From the NCBI RefSeq assembly GCF_026625985.1, contig NZ_CP113116.1, forward strand, positions 5,394,001 to 5,458,000: a DNA stretch of 64,000 nt, read 5' to 3'. Shown in pieces: positions 39,339 to 48,394 of the stretch (position 1 is the stretch's first letter; the number at the start of each line of letters is the position of its first letter). The notes under the pieces were generated by a model that had not been told where the DNA came from, searched no databases, and saw only the letters and a list, made by a program, of their open reading frames with translations. The DNA comes from Mycobacterium sp. Aquia_213 (GTDB lineage Bacteria; Actinomycetota; Actinomycetes; Mycobacteriales; Mycobacteriaceae). The translations under genes were made by a program, and so were the position numbers.

Positions 39339-40829
39339 TCAGCGAAATGGCCGGAACACCGGCAGAATCCGGTATTTCGCGGTGAAGCTCGCTTCGCGGT
39401 ATTCGTCGCCGACCTCGCCGTCATGCGCGATAACCGTCGGCGCGTCAACGGCCGAGAAGCTGAATTCGGGCACCTGCAGCTCGTGGTAGAGCGGGCTGCG
39501 CTGCAGCCGTCCGAGGGCGAGCGCGGTCAGGATCCTCGTGGTGGCGAACCGGCGACCAGTTTCGAGGATGCGCACGTCGATCAGGCCGTCGTCCATGCGA
39601 GTTCGACGCGACGGGGCGAATCCGGTGGGCAGATACAGCGAGTTGCCCAGGAAGAGCAGCGATGTCAGCAGCGTCTTGTTGTCGTAGCGGATTCGGACGG
39701 GTTGATCGTTGCGCAGCGTATGCAGCATCGCGTAGAAGCCGGCCAGCGGCTTGCCGATGCGTTTCTCCAGCTTCTCGCGCTGCTGCACGAACGCGGGGTA
39801 CGCGCCGACGCTGGCGGTGTTGATCACTATCTGACTTTCGTTGAGGCACACCAGATCAACGCGAACCACGCTGCCGCTCCGGATCGCCTCCACGGTCTTG
39901 GCCACGGTGTCGCAACCGATGTCCTTCGCGAAGTGGTTGAACGTTCCGGCGGGAAAGACCGCCAGCGGGAGTCCCGCGTCGACCGCGACCGCCGCGGCGG
40001 TGGCCACCGTGCCGTCGCCGCCACCGACCGCAAGCACCTCGGCCCGCGCGGCGGCGCCGCGCAGCACCTGCTCGGGGTCATCGTCGGGACCGAGTGCCAC
40101 GATCTCGGCATTCGGCAGCTCCGCACGAACCTCGTCGACGACGCGAGCCCCGGTGCCGCTGCCCGACGCCGGATTGACCACGAACACCACGCCGGCGCCG
40201 TCGGGCCGTTCCGGCGTCTCGATGCGCAGCGGTTCCGATTGCGGCAGAGCGGTTTCCACGACCGGCGGGACCAATTTGCCACCGAGGACCGCGATCCCGG
40301 CGCCGATACCCAGCCCGACGACGACATCGCCGGGGTAATGCGCGCCGGTGGCCACTCGCGACAATCCGACCAGTCCGGCCAACAGCGCCAGCCCGAAGCC
40401 CAGCGGCGGATTCTCCAGACCCACACCGACGGCGAACGCGGCGGCGCTGGCCGAGTGTCCCGACGGAAGCGAATTGGACGTCGGGCGGCGGTGGGCTCTT
40501 CTGACCACCGGCACCGAGTCGTAGAGCGGTCGCGGGCGTGGGCGGATTCGCTTGGCGATCTGGTTGGTGAACAGGCTTGTGACACCGAGCGTCACGAGTC
40601 CACGGGCCGCGGCGCGCTGCGCGACGGGCTTCCTGGTCGCGAACAGGCCCCCGGCGATGACGAACCACAGCTTGGAATGGTCGGCCGCCCGGGTCAGCGG
40701 GGGCATCACCGTGTCCAGCAGTGGGGTCGGGGTTTCGGCCACCGCGACGAACAACTCGCGATCGAGGGTGCCCAAACCGCGGGTGATCTGCTTGATTCCG
40801 CGTATGCGTTGCCAGGGCCCCCTGCTCAT
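39339..40829 (-). CDS. Fusion of PAP2 phosphatase and diacylglycerol/sphingosine kinase-like domain
   Basis: 496 residues. Residues 30-190 are a PAP2 domain: KRIRPRPRP, SLPSGHSASA (SGH motif) and SRVATGAHYPGDVVVG (SRxxxxxHxxxD). Residues 210-496 are a lipid kinase of the DagK/LCB type: VVFVVNPASGSG, VGGGDGTVATAAA (ATP-binding GGDGT), PAGTFNHFA and the C-terminal MDDGLIDVRIL. One polypeptide could dephosphorylate one lipid and phosphorylate another, but its substrates are not known. 9 bases from the TetR 3' end (convergent). Confidence 0.9.
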   Translation of the reverse strand: MSRGPWQRIRGIKQITRGLGTLDRELFVAVAETPTPLLDTVMPPLTRAADHSKLWFVIAGGLFATRKPVAQRAAARGLVTLGVTSLFTNQIAKRIRPRPRPLYDSVPVVRRAHRRPTSNSLPSGHSASAAAFAVGVGLENPPLGFGLALLAGLVGLSRVATGAHYPGDVVVGLGIGAGIAVLGGKLVPPVVETALPQSEPLRIETPERPDGAGVVFVVNPASGSGTGARVVDEVRAELPNAEIVALGPDDDPEQVLRGAAARAEVLAVGGGDGTVATAAAVAVDAGLPLAVFPAGTFNHFAKDIGCDTVAKTVEAIRSGSVVRVDLVCLNESQIVINTASVGAYPAFVQQREKLEKRIGKPLAGFYAMLHTLRNDQPVRIRYDNKTLLTSLLFLGNSLYLPTGFAPSRRTRMDDGLIDVRILETGRRFATTRILTALALGRLQRSPLYHELQVPEFSFSAVDAPTVIAHDGEVGDEYREASFTAKYRILPVFRPFR

Positions 40830-40871
40830 TCGCTACACCTTAGCGGCGCGACTGATAACAATTGACGCACT

Positions 40872-41663
40872 ATGACCAGGCGGCCGGCAGCGGACTACCA
40901 CCAGAAGTGGCTGGCCAACGCCGAACGCCTGGGCGTGCCGCCGGCGGTCACCGCCGCGATCGCTGCACAACACGGCGTCACGCACGAGAGCTTTCGGGTT
41001 CTCGACGAAATGGCGGAGATCAACGACCCGGACGGCAAGTCGTTCTTCCTCATTCCGCCGGGCACCGCCGGCGACGCGGCGCGCGCCGCGACGCTGATGA
41101 CCTACGTCCTCAACGCGGGCACCGGTTACGGCCGCCCGTCGCACCAGCCCGCTGACTTCCCCGAGACGCCGTACACCGCCGACGAGGTGCAGCGCATTGC
41201 CGATCGCCAGCAGGCGAACAACTGGAGTTACGGCCAGGACGTCGGATTCGTCGACCGCAATGGCGGGCGCCTCGTCACAACCCCGAACGGCATGCTGATG
41301 GGCTTGGGCGGCAACTGGATCCAGCGACTGTTCAGCCAGCAGGGCGGCACGGCCTGGGGTGACATCTTCCTGGTCAACGTCGCGGTTGACGTCGCAGACT
41401 CGACCGGCCCCGCCCGACGGTTGCGCCAAATCGTCGAGTCCGGGCACGCGTGGTACACCGACCGCAAGGGCCGGCCCGTGGAAAGCAATCTCGCGCTCGA
41501 TCGGGTGCTGCACCACGAGGAGCTGCATTCCCAGCAGTGGGCCGCCAAGGGTCACTCCCGCATGATCGTCGCCTACGTCTGGGAAGTGCTCCGCGACAGG
41601 CTCTTTGGCAAGAGCAACCGGCTCGAAGCGCAAGCCGGGCTGGCCGATGGCGGCTACCAGTGA
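40872..41663 (+). CDS. Conserved protein with HExxH zinc-protease-like motif
   Basis: 263 residues, ATG start. I do not recognise the family. The C-terminal half has HHEELHSQQWAAKGH, which contains HEELH (HExxH), followed about 35 residues later by SNRLEAQAG, whose Glu could be the third zinc ligand of a gluzincin. The N-terminal half (DEMAEINDPDGKSFFLIPPG) and the Trp-rich middle (NWSYGQDVGFVDRNGGRLVTTPNG) show no known motif. No signal peptide. Divergent from the PAP2-kinase gene (42 bases), convergent with the GAP gene (12 bases). Confidence 0.65.
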   Translation: MTRRPAADYHQKWLANAERLGVPPAVTAAIAAQHGVTHESFRVLDEMAEINDPDGKSFFLIPPGTAGDAARAATLMTYVLNAGTGYGRPSHQPADFPETPYTADEVQRIADRQQANNWSYGQDVGFVDRNGGRLVTTPNGMLMGLGGNWIQRLFSQQGGTAWGDIFLVNVAVDVADSTGPARRLRQIVESGHAWYTDRKGRPVESNLALDRVLHHEELHSQQWAAKGHSRMIVAYVWEVLRDRLFGKSNRLEAQAGLADGGYQ

Positions 41664-41675
41664 TTCGACGCGTTA

Positions 41676-42374
41676 CTACAACGCGCGAATTCCGTTGTGC
41701 AGCACCATCGCACCGATCAACACCAGAACTACGGCCAGCAGCGCGGCATTGTTTTTCGCCATCCAGTTTTTGAGGCGTTCCAGGAAATCGTCGAGGCGAT
41801 GGCCCGCGGCGACGTAGGCCAAGATGGGAAGCGCGACCGTCGACGCGGAGATGGCGACGAAGACGATGCCGGATGACACCTTGTCGACATCGTCGAGCCC
41901 GCTGGTGCCGATGGCCAATCCGGCGGCCAAGCACATGAACAGCACCTCGACCCGGACCACCGTCAAGACCAGTCCCGTGATGCCCGCCCGCCTCGGGGTG
42001 ATGGTTTCGAACGACCGCATCCACTTCGGCGTCTCGGTGTGACCATGCCGGGTCACCCACCGGTAAATGCCGAACAGGATCAGCGCGGACCCGAGGACCA
42101 CCCGCAGCCAGGACGCCCACGTCGGTGGCGACGACTTGTGCACATCGCCGAGCGCACCGGAACCCGCGACGAAAAGCGCGGTCTCGGCCGCCAGCCCGAC
42201 CAACCAGCCGACCAGGAAGGCCAGCCCAGCGGGCCGGGGCCGCGGCGCGTGCAGCACCAGCACGGCCGGGATGATCGTCAGCGGAGAGACGGCATTCACG
42301 AGCGCCAGCGGAATGAGCGTGGTCAACAGCGAGCTCGAGCTTCCTGCCACGGGCAGCAATCCTCTCATTGACAT
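41676..42374 (-). CDS. GAP-family membrane protein (lipid-addressing type)
   Basis: 232 residues from the ATG at 42374; a second Met two codons later is possible. Six hydrophobic helices; conserved LIPLALVNAVSPLTIIPAVLVL at the start, FLVGWLVGLAAETALF and GSALILFGIYRW. The family (Gap in glycopeptidolipid export, Sap in sulfolipid-1 export) helps move lipids to the outer layer. Which lipid is unknown. A sulfotransferase elsewhere in the window is interesting but 19 kb away. Divergent from guanine deaminase. Confidence 0.82.
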   Translation of the reverse strand: MSMRGLLPVAGSSSSLLTTLIPLALVNAVSPLTIIPAVLVLHAPRPRPAGLAFLVGWLVGLAAETALFVAGSGALGDVHKSSPPTWASWLRVVLGSALILFGIYRWVTRHGHTETPKWMRSFETITPRRAGITGLVLTVVRVEVLFMCLAAGLAIGTSGLDDVDKVSSGIVFVAISASTVALPILAYVAAGHRLDDFLERLKNWMAKNNAALLAVVLVLIGAMVLHNGIRAL

Positions 42375-42486
42375 CGTTGCCGTGCTACCGAACCAGCCGC
42401 GCTCACTGTCCGGGCCGACGCTGAACACGCCCTGGTGGTTGTATGTGAATTGCAGCGCGACGGGGAAGACACTAGGGGAAGATCAC

Positions 42487-43881
42487 GTGGCTCGGATTCA
42501 CCTTGGGCACATTTTTCACCTTGCCGGCTCTCCGCTGGTGTCCGAAGCCGCCCATGCGTTGGTGTCCATCCCACAGGGCGCGCTGGTGGTCGAGGACGAC
42601 GGCAAGATCGCATTCTGCGGTGAGCGCGCCGGCGTCCCCCTCAAATACCGTTCCACACCCGTGACGGATCACCGGCCCGGGTTTCTGCTTCCGGGCTTCG
42701 TGGATACCCACGTTCATTTCCCGCAGACGTATGCGGGCGACTCGTACAACGGTGGGCAGCTGCTGGAATGGCTGAACCACTGCATCTATCCCGCGGAAGC
42801 CCGCTTCGCCGACCGGAACTTCGCCCGCCGGGCGGCCGTCGAGTTCTGCGATCGGCGCATCGCGAGCGGAACGACGGCCGCCATGGTCTTCGGATCCCCC
42901 TTCCCCGAAGCCCAGGACGCGTTGTTCACCGAAACGGCGCGCCGCGGGCTGCGGATCGTCGGCGGCCGCGGCATCCAGACCGTCGGCCCGCAGCCCGCCA
43001 AGCCGTTGATGACGTCGGAAGACGACGCAATCCGGCTGGCCCGCGAAGAGATCAACAAGTGGCACGCGGCCGACACCGGCAACGTGAAGACGGCCCGGCT
43101 GCATGTGGCGCTGGTACCACGATTCGCGATCGCGGTGACCGCGGAGACCCTGAAAAGGCTTGGCGACCTTTATGATTCGGTGAGAGACCGCGGCGTGTAC
43201 TTCCACACGCACCTCAACGAGAACGACCGCCCGGGCACCGGCGAAGTCGACACGACCAAGCAGATCTATCAGGTCGACTCGTACCTGGACACCTACGACG
43301 GCAAGTTTCTGCCCGGCTCGAAAGTCGGCGGCCCGACCATGCTCGGGCGGCGCAGCGTGCTGGCGCACGCGGTGCACTGCCAGGACACCGAACTGCAGCG
43401 GATGTCGGAGACGGGCACGTCCATCGCGCACTGCCCGGTGTCGCAACAGTTCCTCGGGTCCGGCACCATGCCGTGGCTGCGGACGGTCGCTTCCGGGGTA
43501 AACATCGCTGCCGGAACGGATTTCGGCGGCGGGGACGAGTGGCCGATCCCGCAGGTGCTCGCGACGGCCTTCAAGGCGCACATCTCCGAGCCCGGCGACG
43601 CGGGCGTGTCGATGCATCCGGCCGAGATGCTCTTCATCGGAACACTCGGCGGCGCGCGCGCACTCGACATGGAGGACCGGTTCGGCAACTTCGACGTCGG
43701 CAAGGAGGCCGACTTCGTCGTCATCGACCCGAACCGCACGCCGGCGCTGAAGGCCGTGATCACCGACGGCGTGCGATCCGACGACCCCGCCATGGCCCGC
43801 GACCAGACGCTGTTCGGCTTGCTGATGCGAACGCGTGAGACGTCCATCGCCGGCACCTACGTGCAGGGCCGCCGGCTGTAA
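42487..43881 (+). CDS. Guanine deaminase
   Basis: 464 residues from a GTG at 42487 with AGGGGAAGATCAC before it. An amidohydrolase fold: first metal-binding HVHFPQ near residue 75, HTHLNENDRPG near 240, AHAVHCQDTEL near 288, and AGTDFGGGDEW near 340 for the fourth ligand. The PQTYAGDSYNGGQLLEWLN and HLNEN segments are typical of guanine deaminase, converting guanine to xanthine in purine salvage or breakdown. The frame stays open upstream through the divergent gene, which is a shadow. Confidence 0.9.
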   Translation: MARIHLGHIFHLAGSPLVSEAAHALVSIPQGALVVEDDGKIAFCGERAGVPLKYRSTPVTDHRPGFLLPGFVDTHVHFPQTYAGDSYNGGQLLEWLNHCIYPAEARFADRNFARRAAVEFCDRRIASGTTAAMVFGSPFPEAQDALFTETARRGLRIVGGRGIQTVGPQPAKPLMTSEDDAIRLAREEINKWHAADTGNVKTARLHVALVPRFAIAVTAETLKRLGDLYDSVRDRGVYFHTHLNENDRPGTGEVDTTKQIYQVDSYLDTYDGKFLPGSKVGGPTMLGRRSVLAHAVHCQDTELQRMSETGTSIAHCPVSQQFLGSGTMPWLRTVASGVNIAAGTDFGGGDEWPIPQVLATAFKAHISEPGDAGVSMHPAEMLFIGTLGGARALDMEDRFGNFDVGKEADFVVIDPNRTPALKAVITDGVRSDDPAMARDQTLFGLLMRTRETSIAGTYVQGRRL

Positions 43882-43893
43882 CCCTCACCGGGC

Positions 43894-44199
43894 CTAGCCC
43901 TTTCGTCGCAGCGTCCAGGCCGGTATCCAGTGCGTCACGGTTTTCTGCTTGGACCCGTACACGATTGGATAGGTGACCAGCCCCCACCAGTCGCCCTGCT
44001 CGCACAGACCCCAGCAGCTCAACCGCCCCTCGACGACCTTGTGCAGCTGCAGCCCGTTGGGCTGATACCGGCCGGAGCGATGCGGCTCGCGCGGGAAGAG
44101 CACCGTCAGGTCGATCAGCACCGCGATCGGCGGACGCACCACCCGAAACGGGTCGCGGACCGGCTGGCCGTTGTACCCGATCGACGCGAGCGGCCTCAT
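43894..44199 (-). CDS. Conserved small protein of unknown function
   Basis: 101 residues from MRPLASIGYNG; the frame extends 31 codons upstream. It is aromatic and Cys-containing (GRLSCWGLCEQGDWWGLVTYPI) and ends basic (WIPAWTLRRKG). It has no signal peptide. Convergent with guanine deaminase (12-base gap) and divergent from a small secreted-protein gene. Function unknown. Confidence 0.65.
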   Translation of the reverse strand: MRPLASIGYNGQPVRDPFRVVRPPIAVLIDLTVLFPREPHRSGRYQPNGLQLHKVVEGRLSCWGLCEQGDWWGLVTYPIVYGSKQKTVTHWIPAWTLRRKG

Positions 44200-44319
44200 T
44201 GTTCGATCATACGTTCGAAAGATGAAGGTCTGGTCAAGTCCGGTCGATTGTCCCTCGGCGGCCCGGGCGACTCGATATAGTTCGCCTCGCAACCGACCGA
44301 TACGACGGGGGAGATCCGC

Positions 44320-44547
44320 ATGAAGAGGGTTATCGCTGCCGGCTTACTGGCCTTGGGCGGGCTGATGACCACTGCGGTGGGTGTGGCCAATGCCGATGAA
44401 ATTCAGGTCGACGGCGTCTACTCGACCCTGGGCGCGTGCGAAGCCGACGGCCCCCACGTCGAGATCACCCAGAACGACCACTTGTACACGCACTGGGACT
44501 GCCGCCAGCACGGCGACGGCCTGTACTACCTGTACCTGACCAACTAG
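44320..44547 (+). CDS. Small secreted protein
   Basis: 75 residues with a signal peptide (MKRVIAAGLLALGGLMTTAVGVANA, cleavage after ANA). The mature 50 residues have two cysteines (LGACEAD, HWDCRQH) that could pair. GGGGGAGATCC precedes the ATG as a strong ribosome site. It belongs to a type of short exported mycobacterial protein of unknown use. Confidence 0.8.
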   Translation: MKRVIAAGLLALGGLMTTAVGVANADEIQVDGVYSTLGACEADGPHVEITQNDHLYTHWDCRQHGDGLYYLYLTN

Positions 44548-44595
44548 CAGGCGCGCCCGGGGAGAGTCCGGGTTTGCTTCTGGCACCATAACGGT

Positions 44596-46098
44596 GTGTC
44601 AGGGCGTCGCGTGCTGGACCCGCTGATCGTCGGAGTACTAGCCACCGCGGTAAGTCTTGTCGGCGCTGGCCGCCCCTCGTTCTGGTACGACGAGGCCGCG
44701 ACCATTTCGGCCGCCTACAGTCGTTCCCTCGGCCAGCTTTGGCAGATGCTGCGCAACGTCGACGCCGTCCATGGCTTGTACTACCTGCTCATGCACGGCT
44801 GGTTCCAGCTGTTCGCACCCACCGAGTTCTGGTCTCGTGCGCCAAGCGGTCTGGCCGTCGGAGGCGCCGCGGCCGGCGTCGTGGTGCTGGGCAACCAGTT
44901 CTCCTCTCGCACCGTGGCGCTGGCCGCCGGGGTCATCTGCGCGGTCTTGCCGCGTGCGACGTGGGCGGGCATCGAGGCTCGCCCATACGCCGTTTCGATG
45001 ATGGCCGCGGTATGGCTGACGGTTTTGTTCGTCTATGCCACGCGTCGCAGCAACGCCTGGGTTTGGGCGGCTTACGGTGTCGCTCAAGCGGTTTCGGTCG
45101 TGTTCGATGTGTACCTTGTGCTGCTGGTGCTGGTGCACTTCGTGTTTGTCTGCGTCTTCCTGCGCAGCCGAGCCGTGGTGACCGGCTTTGTCGTCACGTC
45201 GGTGCTGGCGAGTGGTGCCGTGGCGCCGTTTCTGTTCGTGGCCGCGGGGCAGGTGCACCAGATCAGTTGGGTCGCACCGATCGGGCACCGAACGATCGAG
45301 GATGTGACGGTTCAGCAATACTTCGAGCGCAGCCCACCGTTCGCGGTGTTGTCGGCACTTGTGATCGCGCTGGCAATTGCCATGTGGCGCTGGACTTCCA
45401 CGAAACTCGTTGCGGCAGATCGGCAATTGCTGATCTTGGCGGTCGCCTGGCTGGTGATACCGACCGCGCTGATCGTGGCGTGGTCGGCGTTCTTTCACCC
45501 GATCTACACGCCGCGCTACCTGTGCTTCACCGCGCCCGGGATCGCGCTGGTCCTGGGTGTCTGCGTGGGCGCGCTGGCAGCCAAACCGTGGGTGGCGGCG
45601 GCGATTGTTGGCCTCTTCGCGGTTGCGGCTACACCGAATTACCTACGGGCGCAACATAATCCGTATGCAAAGTACGGCATGGACTACAGCCAGGTGGCGG
45701 ACCTGATCACCGCCCAGGCGGCGCCGGGTGATTGCCTGCTGATTAACGACACTGTGACGTTTATGCCCGCACCGATGCGGCCCTTGATGGCGGCGCGCCC
45801 CGATGCCTACCGGAAGCTGGTCGACCTCACCCTGTGGCAACGGGCAACGGAGCGCCGCGACGTCTTCGACACCAACCTCATCCCGGAGGTCGTCGCCCAA
45901 CCGCTAAGCCAGTGTCGCGTGGTGTGGATCATCACCCAGGCCGACGAGTCGATGCCCGCCCACGAGCAGGGTTCGGCGCTGCCGCCCGGCCCGCGCTACG
46001 GCGCCACACCGGCCTTCGCGGTCCCGCACGACCTGGGCTTCCGGCTCGTCGAGCGCTGGCAGTTCAACCTGGTTCAGGTGTTCAAGGCGCAGCGGTAG
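44596..46098 (+). CDS. GT-C glycosyltransferase (PMT/ArnT-like)
   Basis: 500 residues, 10 or more hydrophobic helices. The first periplasmic loop has FWYDEAATISAA near residue 30, the acidic catalytic motif of polyprenyl-phosphate-sugar transferases. A soluble C-terminal region starts near residue 350 (NPYAKYGMDYSQVADLI). It would move a sugar from a lipid carrier onto a protein or glycan outside the membrane. The acceptor is unknown. Its stop codon directly abuts that of the convergent GH16 gene. Confidence 0.85.
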   Translation: MSGRRVLDPLIVGVLATAVSLVGAGRPSFWYDEAATISAAYSRSLGQLWQMLRNVDAVHGLYYLLMHGWFQLFAPTEFWSRAPSGLAVGGAAAGVVVLGNQFSSRTVALAAGVICAVLPRATWAGIEARPYAVSMMAAVWLTVLFVYATRRSNAWVWAAYGVAQAVSVVFDVYLVLLVLVHFVFVCVFLRSRAVVTGFVVTSVLASGAVAPFLFVAAGQVHQISWVAPIGHRTIEDVTVQQYFERSPPFAVLSALVIALAIAMWRWTSTKLVAADRQLLILAVAWLVIPTALIVAWSAFFHPIYTPRYLCFTAPGIALVLGVCVGALAAKPWVAAAIVGLFAVAATPNYLRAQHNPYAKYGMDYSQVADLITAQAAPGDCLLINDTVTFMPAPMRPLMAARPDAYRKLVDLTLWQRATERRDVFDTNLIPEVVAQPLSQCRVVWIITQADESMPAHEQGSALPPGPRYGATPAFAVPHDLGFRLVERWQFNLVQVFKAQR

Positions 46099-46929
46099 CT
46101 ACCAGATACGGATGTAGTCGACGAGCATCGACGCCGGGAAGACACCCGCGGCGGGATCACCGGCGCCGACGCCGCCGACGGCCAGCGTGAACATCGGCGT
46201 CATCCAGTAGCCGGGAATGTTGAACGGCCACCGCATGTCTTCCGGCGGGTTGCCGGCGACGTGAATGGGTTTGTTGGGGACCTTGAAGTACTCGGACCCG
46301 TCGCGGGAGAACTCGAATCCCTTTTCACCCCAATACATCCGCCAGGTGTGCCAGTCACCGTCGACCAGACCGGGGATCGATTTGCCTTCCCAGGTCTTCC
46401 CGTTGGACGCCGCGTGGACCGTGGTACCAGGGGCCCACGCGCCGTTGCCGTACCACTCGAAAATGTCGACCTCGCCGTCCGGCAGCGGATCCTCGTTGAC
46501 TCCCCAGAACGACGGCCACAGGCCGGGGGTCAGGCAGTCGAGTTTGATCTTTGCTTCCCAGGTCTGGTTGATCATGCTGCGGAAGTTGCCGCGCAGCTTG
46601 CCGCTGTAGTAGGCGTTGCCCAGCAGGTCGTGGGTGGCGCGCAGGACGAGGTTGGAGTGGCCGTCCTGGAATACGTTTTGGGGGTCGGCGCGGTAAATCC
46701 CCTCGACCGGCGGGAAGACGTCGTCCTGCCAGGTCTGGATGGTCCATTTGGCCGGATCGGGCAGCGAGCCCGCGGGCCCGTCGAACTCGTCGGCAAAGAT
46801 GTACCCACCCGGCCCGGCAGCCGGTGCGGCCGGCGCGGAGGGGGACGCCAACGCTTCCGGGAGAGGCATCGATGCCGCCGCCGCCAGCATGCCGAGCCCC
46901 GTCGTCAACAACATGCGGCGACGATCCAT
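46099..46929 (-). CDS. Tat-exported GH16 beta-glucanase, copy 1 (Rv0315 type)
   Basis: 276 residues from the ATG at 46929. A Tat signal (MDRRRMLLTTGLG...ALA) precedes a family 16 laminarinase-like domain (YIFADEFDGPAGSLPDPAKW). The catalytic ExDxxE is GEVDIFEWYG near residue 147, with both glutamates kept. It would hydrolyse or transfer beta-1,3-glucan outside the cell; M. tuberculosis Rv0315 was described as a beta-1,3-glucanase. Copy 2 lies 120 bases upstream on the same strand. Confidence 0.92.
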   Translation of the reverse strand: MDRRRMLLTTGLGMLAAAASMPLPEALASPSAPAAPAAGPGGYIFADEFDGPAGSLPDPAKWTIQTWQDDVFPPVEGIYRADPQNVFQDGHSNLVLRATHDLLGNAYYSGKLRGNFRSMINQTWEAKIKLDCLTPGLWPSFWGVNEDPLPDGEVDIFEWYGNGAWAPGTTVHAASNGKTWEGKSIPGLVDGDWHTWRMYWGEKGFEFSRDGSEYFKVPNKPIHVAGNPPEDMRWPFNIPGYWMTPMFTLAVGGVGAGDPAAGVFPASMLVDYIRIW

Positions 46930-47049
46930 ATGCACAACCACCCATCGCTAGAAGCCGGAGCTCCGACTCGGCACGGTCCCCCCGGCCAACTCCCGCAAAC
47001 GGTGTTATACAACCATGCGCGTAGACGGCGTGCATCCCACACCCTTGAC

Positions 47050-47862
47050 TTAGAAGACGCGCACCCAATCGACCAGCATTTCCGCCGGGTAGGCGCCCGA
47101 CGCGGGGTCGCCGCCGCCCGCACCGCCGACCGCGAGGTTGAGCATCGGAAACATCGTGTAGCCGACGTCGTTGAACGGCCACATCCGGATCGGGTCGTGC
47201 ACATCCTGGATGCCGGTCGCCGGCACGCTGAAGTACGGTTCGGCGCCCTCGGCATAGTCTTCCCAGAACGACATGCCGCCCGTATTCCACGTCACCCGCC
47301 AGGTGTGCCAGGCGCCGTCGACCGCAATCGGGTGGGTCTCGAACGCGGTGCCGTCCGGGTTCGCGTGCACGGTGGTACCCGAGGGCCACTGCCCGTTGCC
47401 GTACCACTCCATCAGGTCGACTTCCCCGCTGCGACCGGGATCGTCATTGGACAACCACCAGGCGGGCCAGCAGCCGCCGGTGAGGCAGTTGAGTTTGATG
47501 CGCGCTTCCCAGGTGGACCCGATGCCGCCTCGCCAGGTGCCGCTCACCAGGCCGCCGAAGTAGCTGCCGCCATCCCGGGTGGCGCGCAGCACGAGGTTGG
47601 ATTTGCCGTCGACGAACACGTTCTGCCGGCTGTCGCGGTACTGCCCGAAAAACTCGGGCCGGTCGAACCCGGTCGGATTGTGGATCGGCGTACGTTGGCT
47701 CGCCACAACCCATTTCGACGGATCGGGAGCCGAGCCGGCCGGGCCGTCGAACTCGTCGTGAAACAGGTACGCCCCGGACCGCGCCGGGGCGGCGCCCGCG
47801 GTGGGGACCGCCGCAGCCAGCGCACCGAATCCCGCCAGCATCATCATCCGGCGACGATCCAT
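47050..47862 (-). CDS. Tat-exported GH16 beta-glucanase, copy 2
   Basis: 270 residues from the ATG at 47862. Tat signal MDRRRMMMLAGFGALAAAVPTAGA; GH16 domain beginning YLFHDEFDGPAGSAPDPSKW; catalytic GEVDLMEWYG near residue 145. It is a diverged duplicate of the next gene downstream, with longer insertions in the loop after the first strand (HNPTGFDRPEFFG). It begins one base after the stop of the MarR gene, so the two are translated from one message. Confidence 0.92.
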   Translation of the reverse strand: MDRRRMMMLAGFGALAAAVPTAGAAPARSGAYLFHDEFDGPAGSAPDPSKWVVASQRTPIHNPTGFDRPEFFGQYRDSRQNVFVDGKSNLVLRATRDGGSYFGGLVSGTWRGGIGSTWEARIKLNCLTGGCWPAWWLSNDDPGRSGEVDLMEWYGNGQWPSGTTVHANPDGTAFETHPIAVDGAWHTWRVTWNTGGMSFWEDYAEGAEPYFSVPATGIQDVHDPIRMWPFNDVGYTMFPMLNLAVGGAGGGDPASGAYPAEMLVDWVRVF

Positions 47863-47863
47863 C

Positions 47864-48295
47864 TCAACCTTTCGCGCAAGGGGTGCCCGCAGCATAAAGC
47901 AGTTCCTTGAGCTGACTTTGCTGCTCGGCGGCGAGCCGGGTCAGAATTCGCTGTTCGGCCACCGCCACGGCCGCATCCGCGCGCTTCAGCACGGCTTTGC
48001 CCCGCCGCGTCAGCTGGGCCGGCATCGCACGCCCGGCCGGTGCCGAGGCGACACGGCTCAACACACCGCGGTCCTCGAGGCCATGCAGCACCTGGTTCAT
48101 CGCCTGCGCGGAGACGTTGGTGCCACGAGCCAATTCCGCACTCGTGAGCCCGGGGCGGTTGGCCAAGATCCGCATGCAGACGAATTCGGGCAGGCCGAGT
48201 CCCAGCGGCTTCAGCTCCGCGGCGACCTGGGGCCGCAACGATGCCATCACTCGGTACAACAGGAAGCCCAAAGGCTCGTCATGGGAAGCACTCAT
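47864..48295 (-). CDS. MarR-family transcriptional regulator
   Basis: 143 residues from MSASHDEPLG. The winged-helix core is GLPEFVCMRILANRPGLTSAELARGTNVSAQAMNQVLHGLEDRGVLSRV, then RAMPAQLTRRGKAVL (wing), then a C-terminal helix. The frame continues far upstream but that overlaps the divergent gene. Followed by two GH16 genes (1-base gap to the first), and divergent from the Gly-rich PadR-like gene; palindromes lie between. Confidence 0.9.
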   Translation of the reverse strand: MSASHDEPLGFLLYRVMASLRPQVAAELKPLGLGLPEFVCMRILANRPGLTSAELARGTNVSAQAMNQVLHGLEDRGVLSRVASAPAGRAMPAQLTRRGKAVLKRADAAVAVAEQRILTRLAAEQQSQLKELLYAAGTPCAKG

Positions 48296-48339
48296 GTTCA
48301 CATGCTGGCATGCGCCACAACGTTCATCGCACCGAACCA

Positions 48340-48352
48340 TCAACTTTGTTGA
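48340..48352. promoter_or_regulatory. MarR operator candidate 1
   Basis: TCAAC-TTT-GTTGA, a perfect 13-bp palindrome between the divergent MarR and PadR-like genes. A related one, ATCAA-N5-TTGAT, follows at 48372. Confidence 0.55.
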
Positions 48353-48371
48353 CATTGCCAGAGTCGGTGGT

Positions 48372-48386
48372 ATCAAGGAGGTTGAT
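48372..48386. promoter_or_regulatory. MarR operator candidate 2 over a ribosome-site-like GGAGG
   Basis: ATCAA-GGAGG-TTGAT palindrome. The central AAGGAGG is a perfect ribosome site 14 bases before the ATG at 48395, longer than usual, so the site may serve as operator, ribosome site or both. Confidence 0.5.
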
Positions 48387-48394
48387 GGTCCGAT

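Noticed and set aside
46261..47910. 549-residue + strand frame across both GH16 genes
   Set aside because: Both GH16 genes carry signal peptides and active sites; the frame is a shadow.
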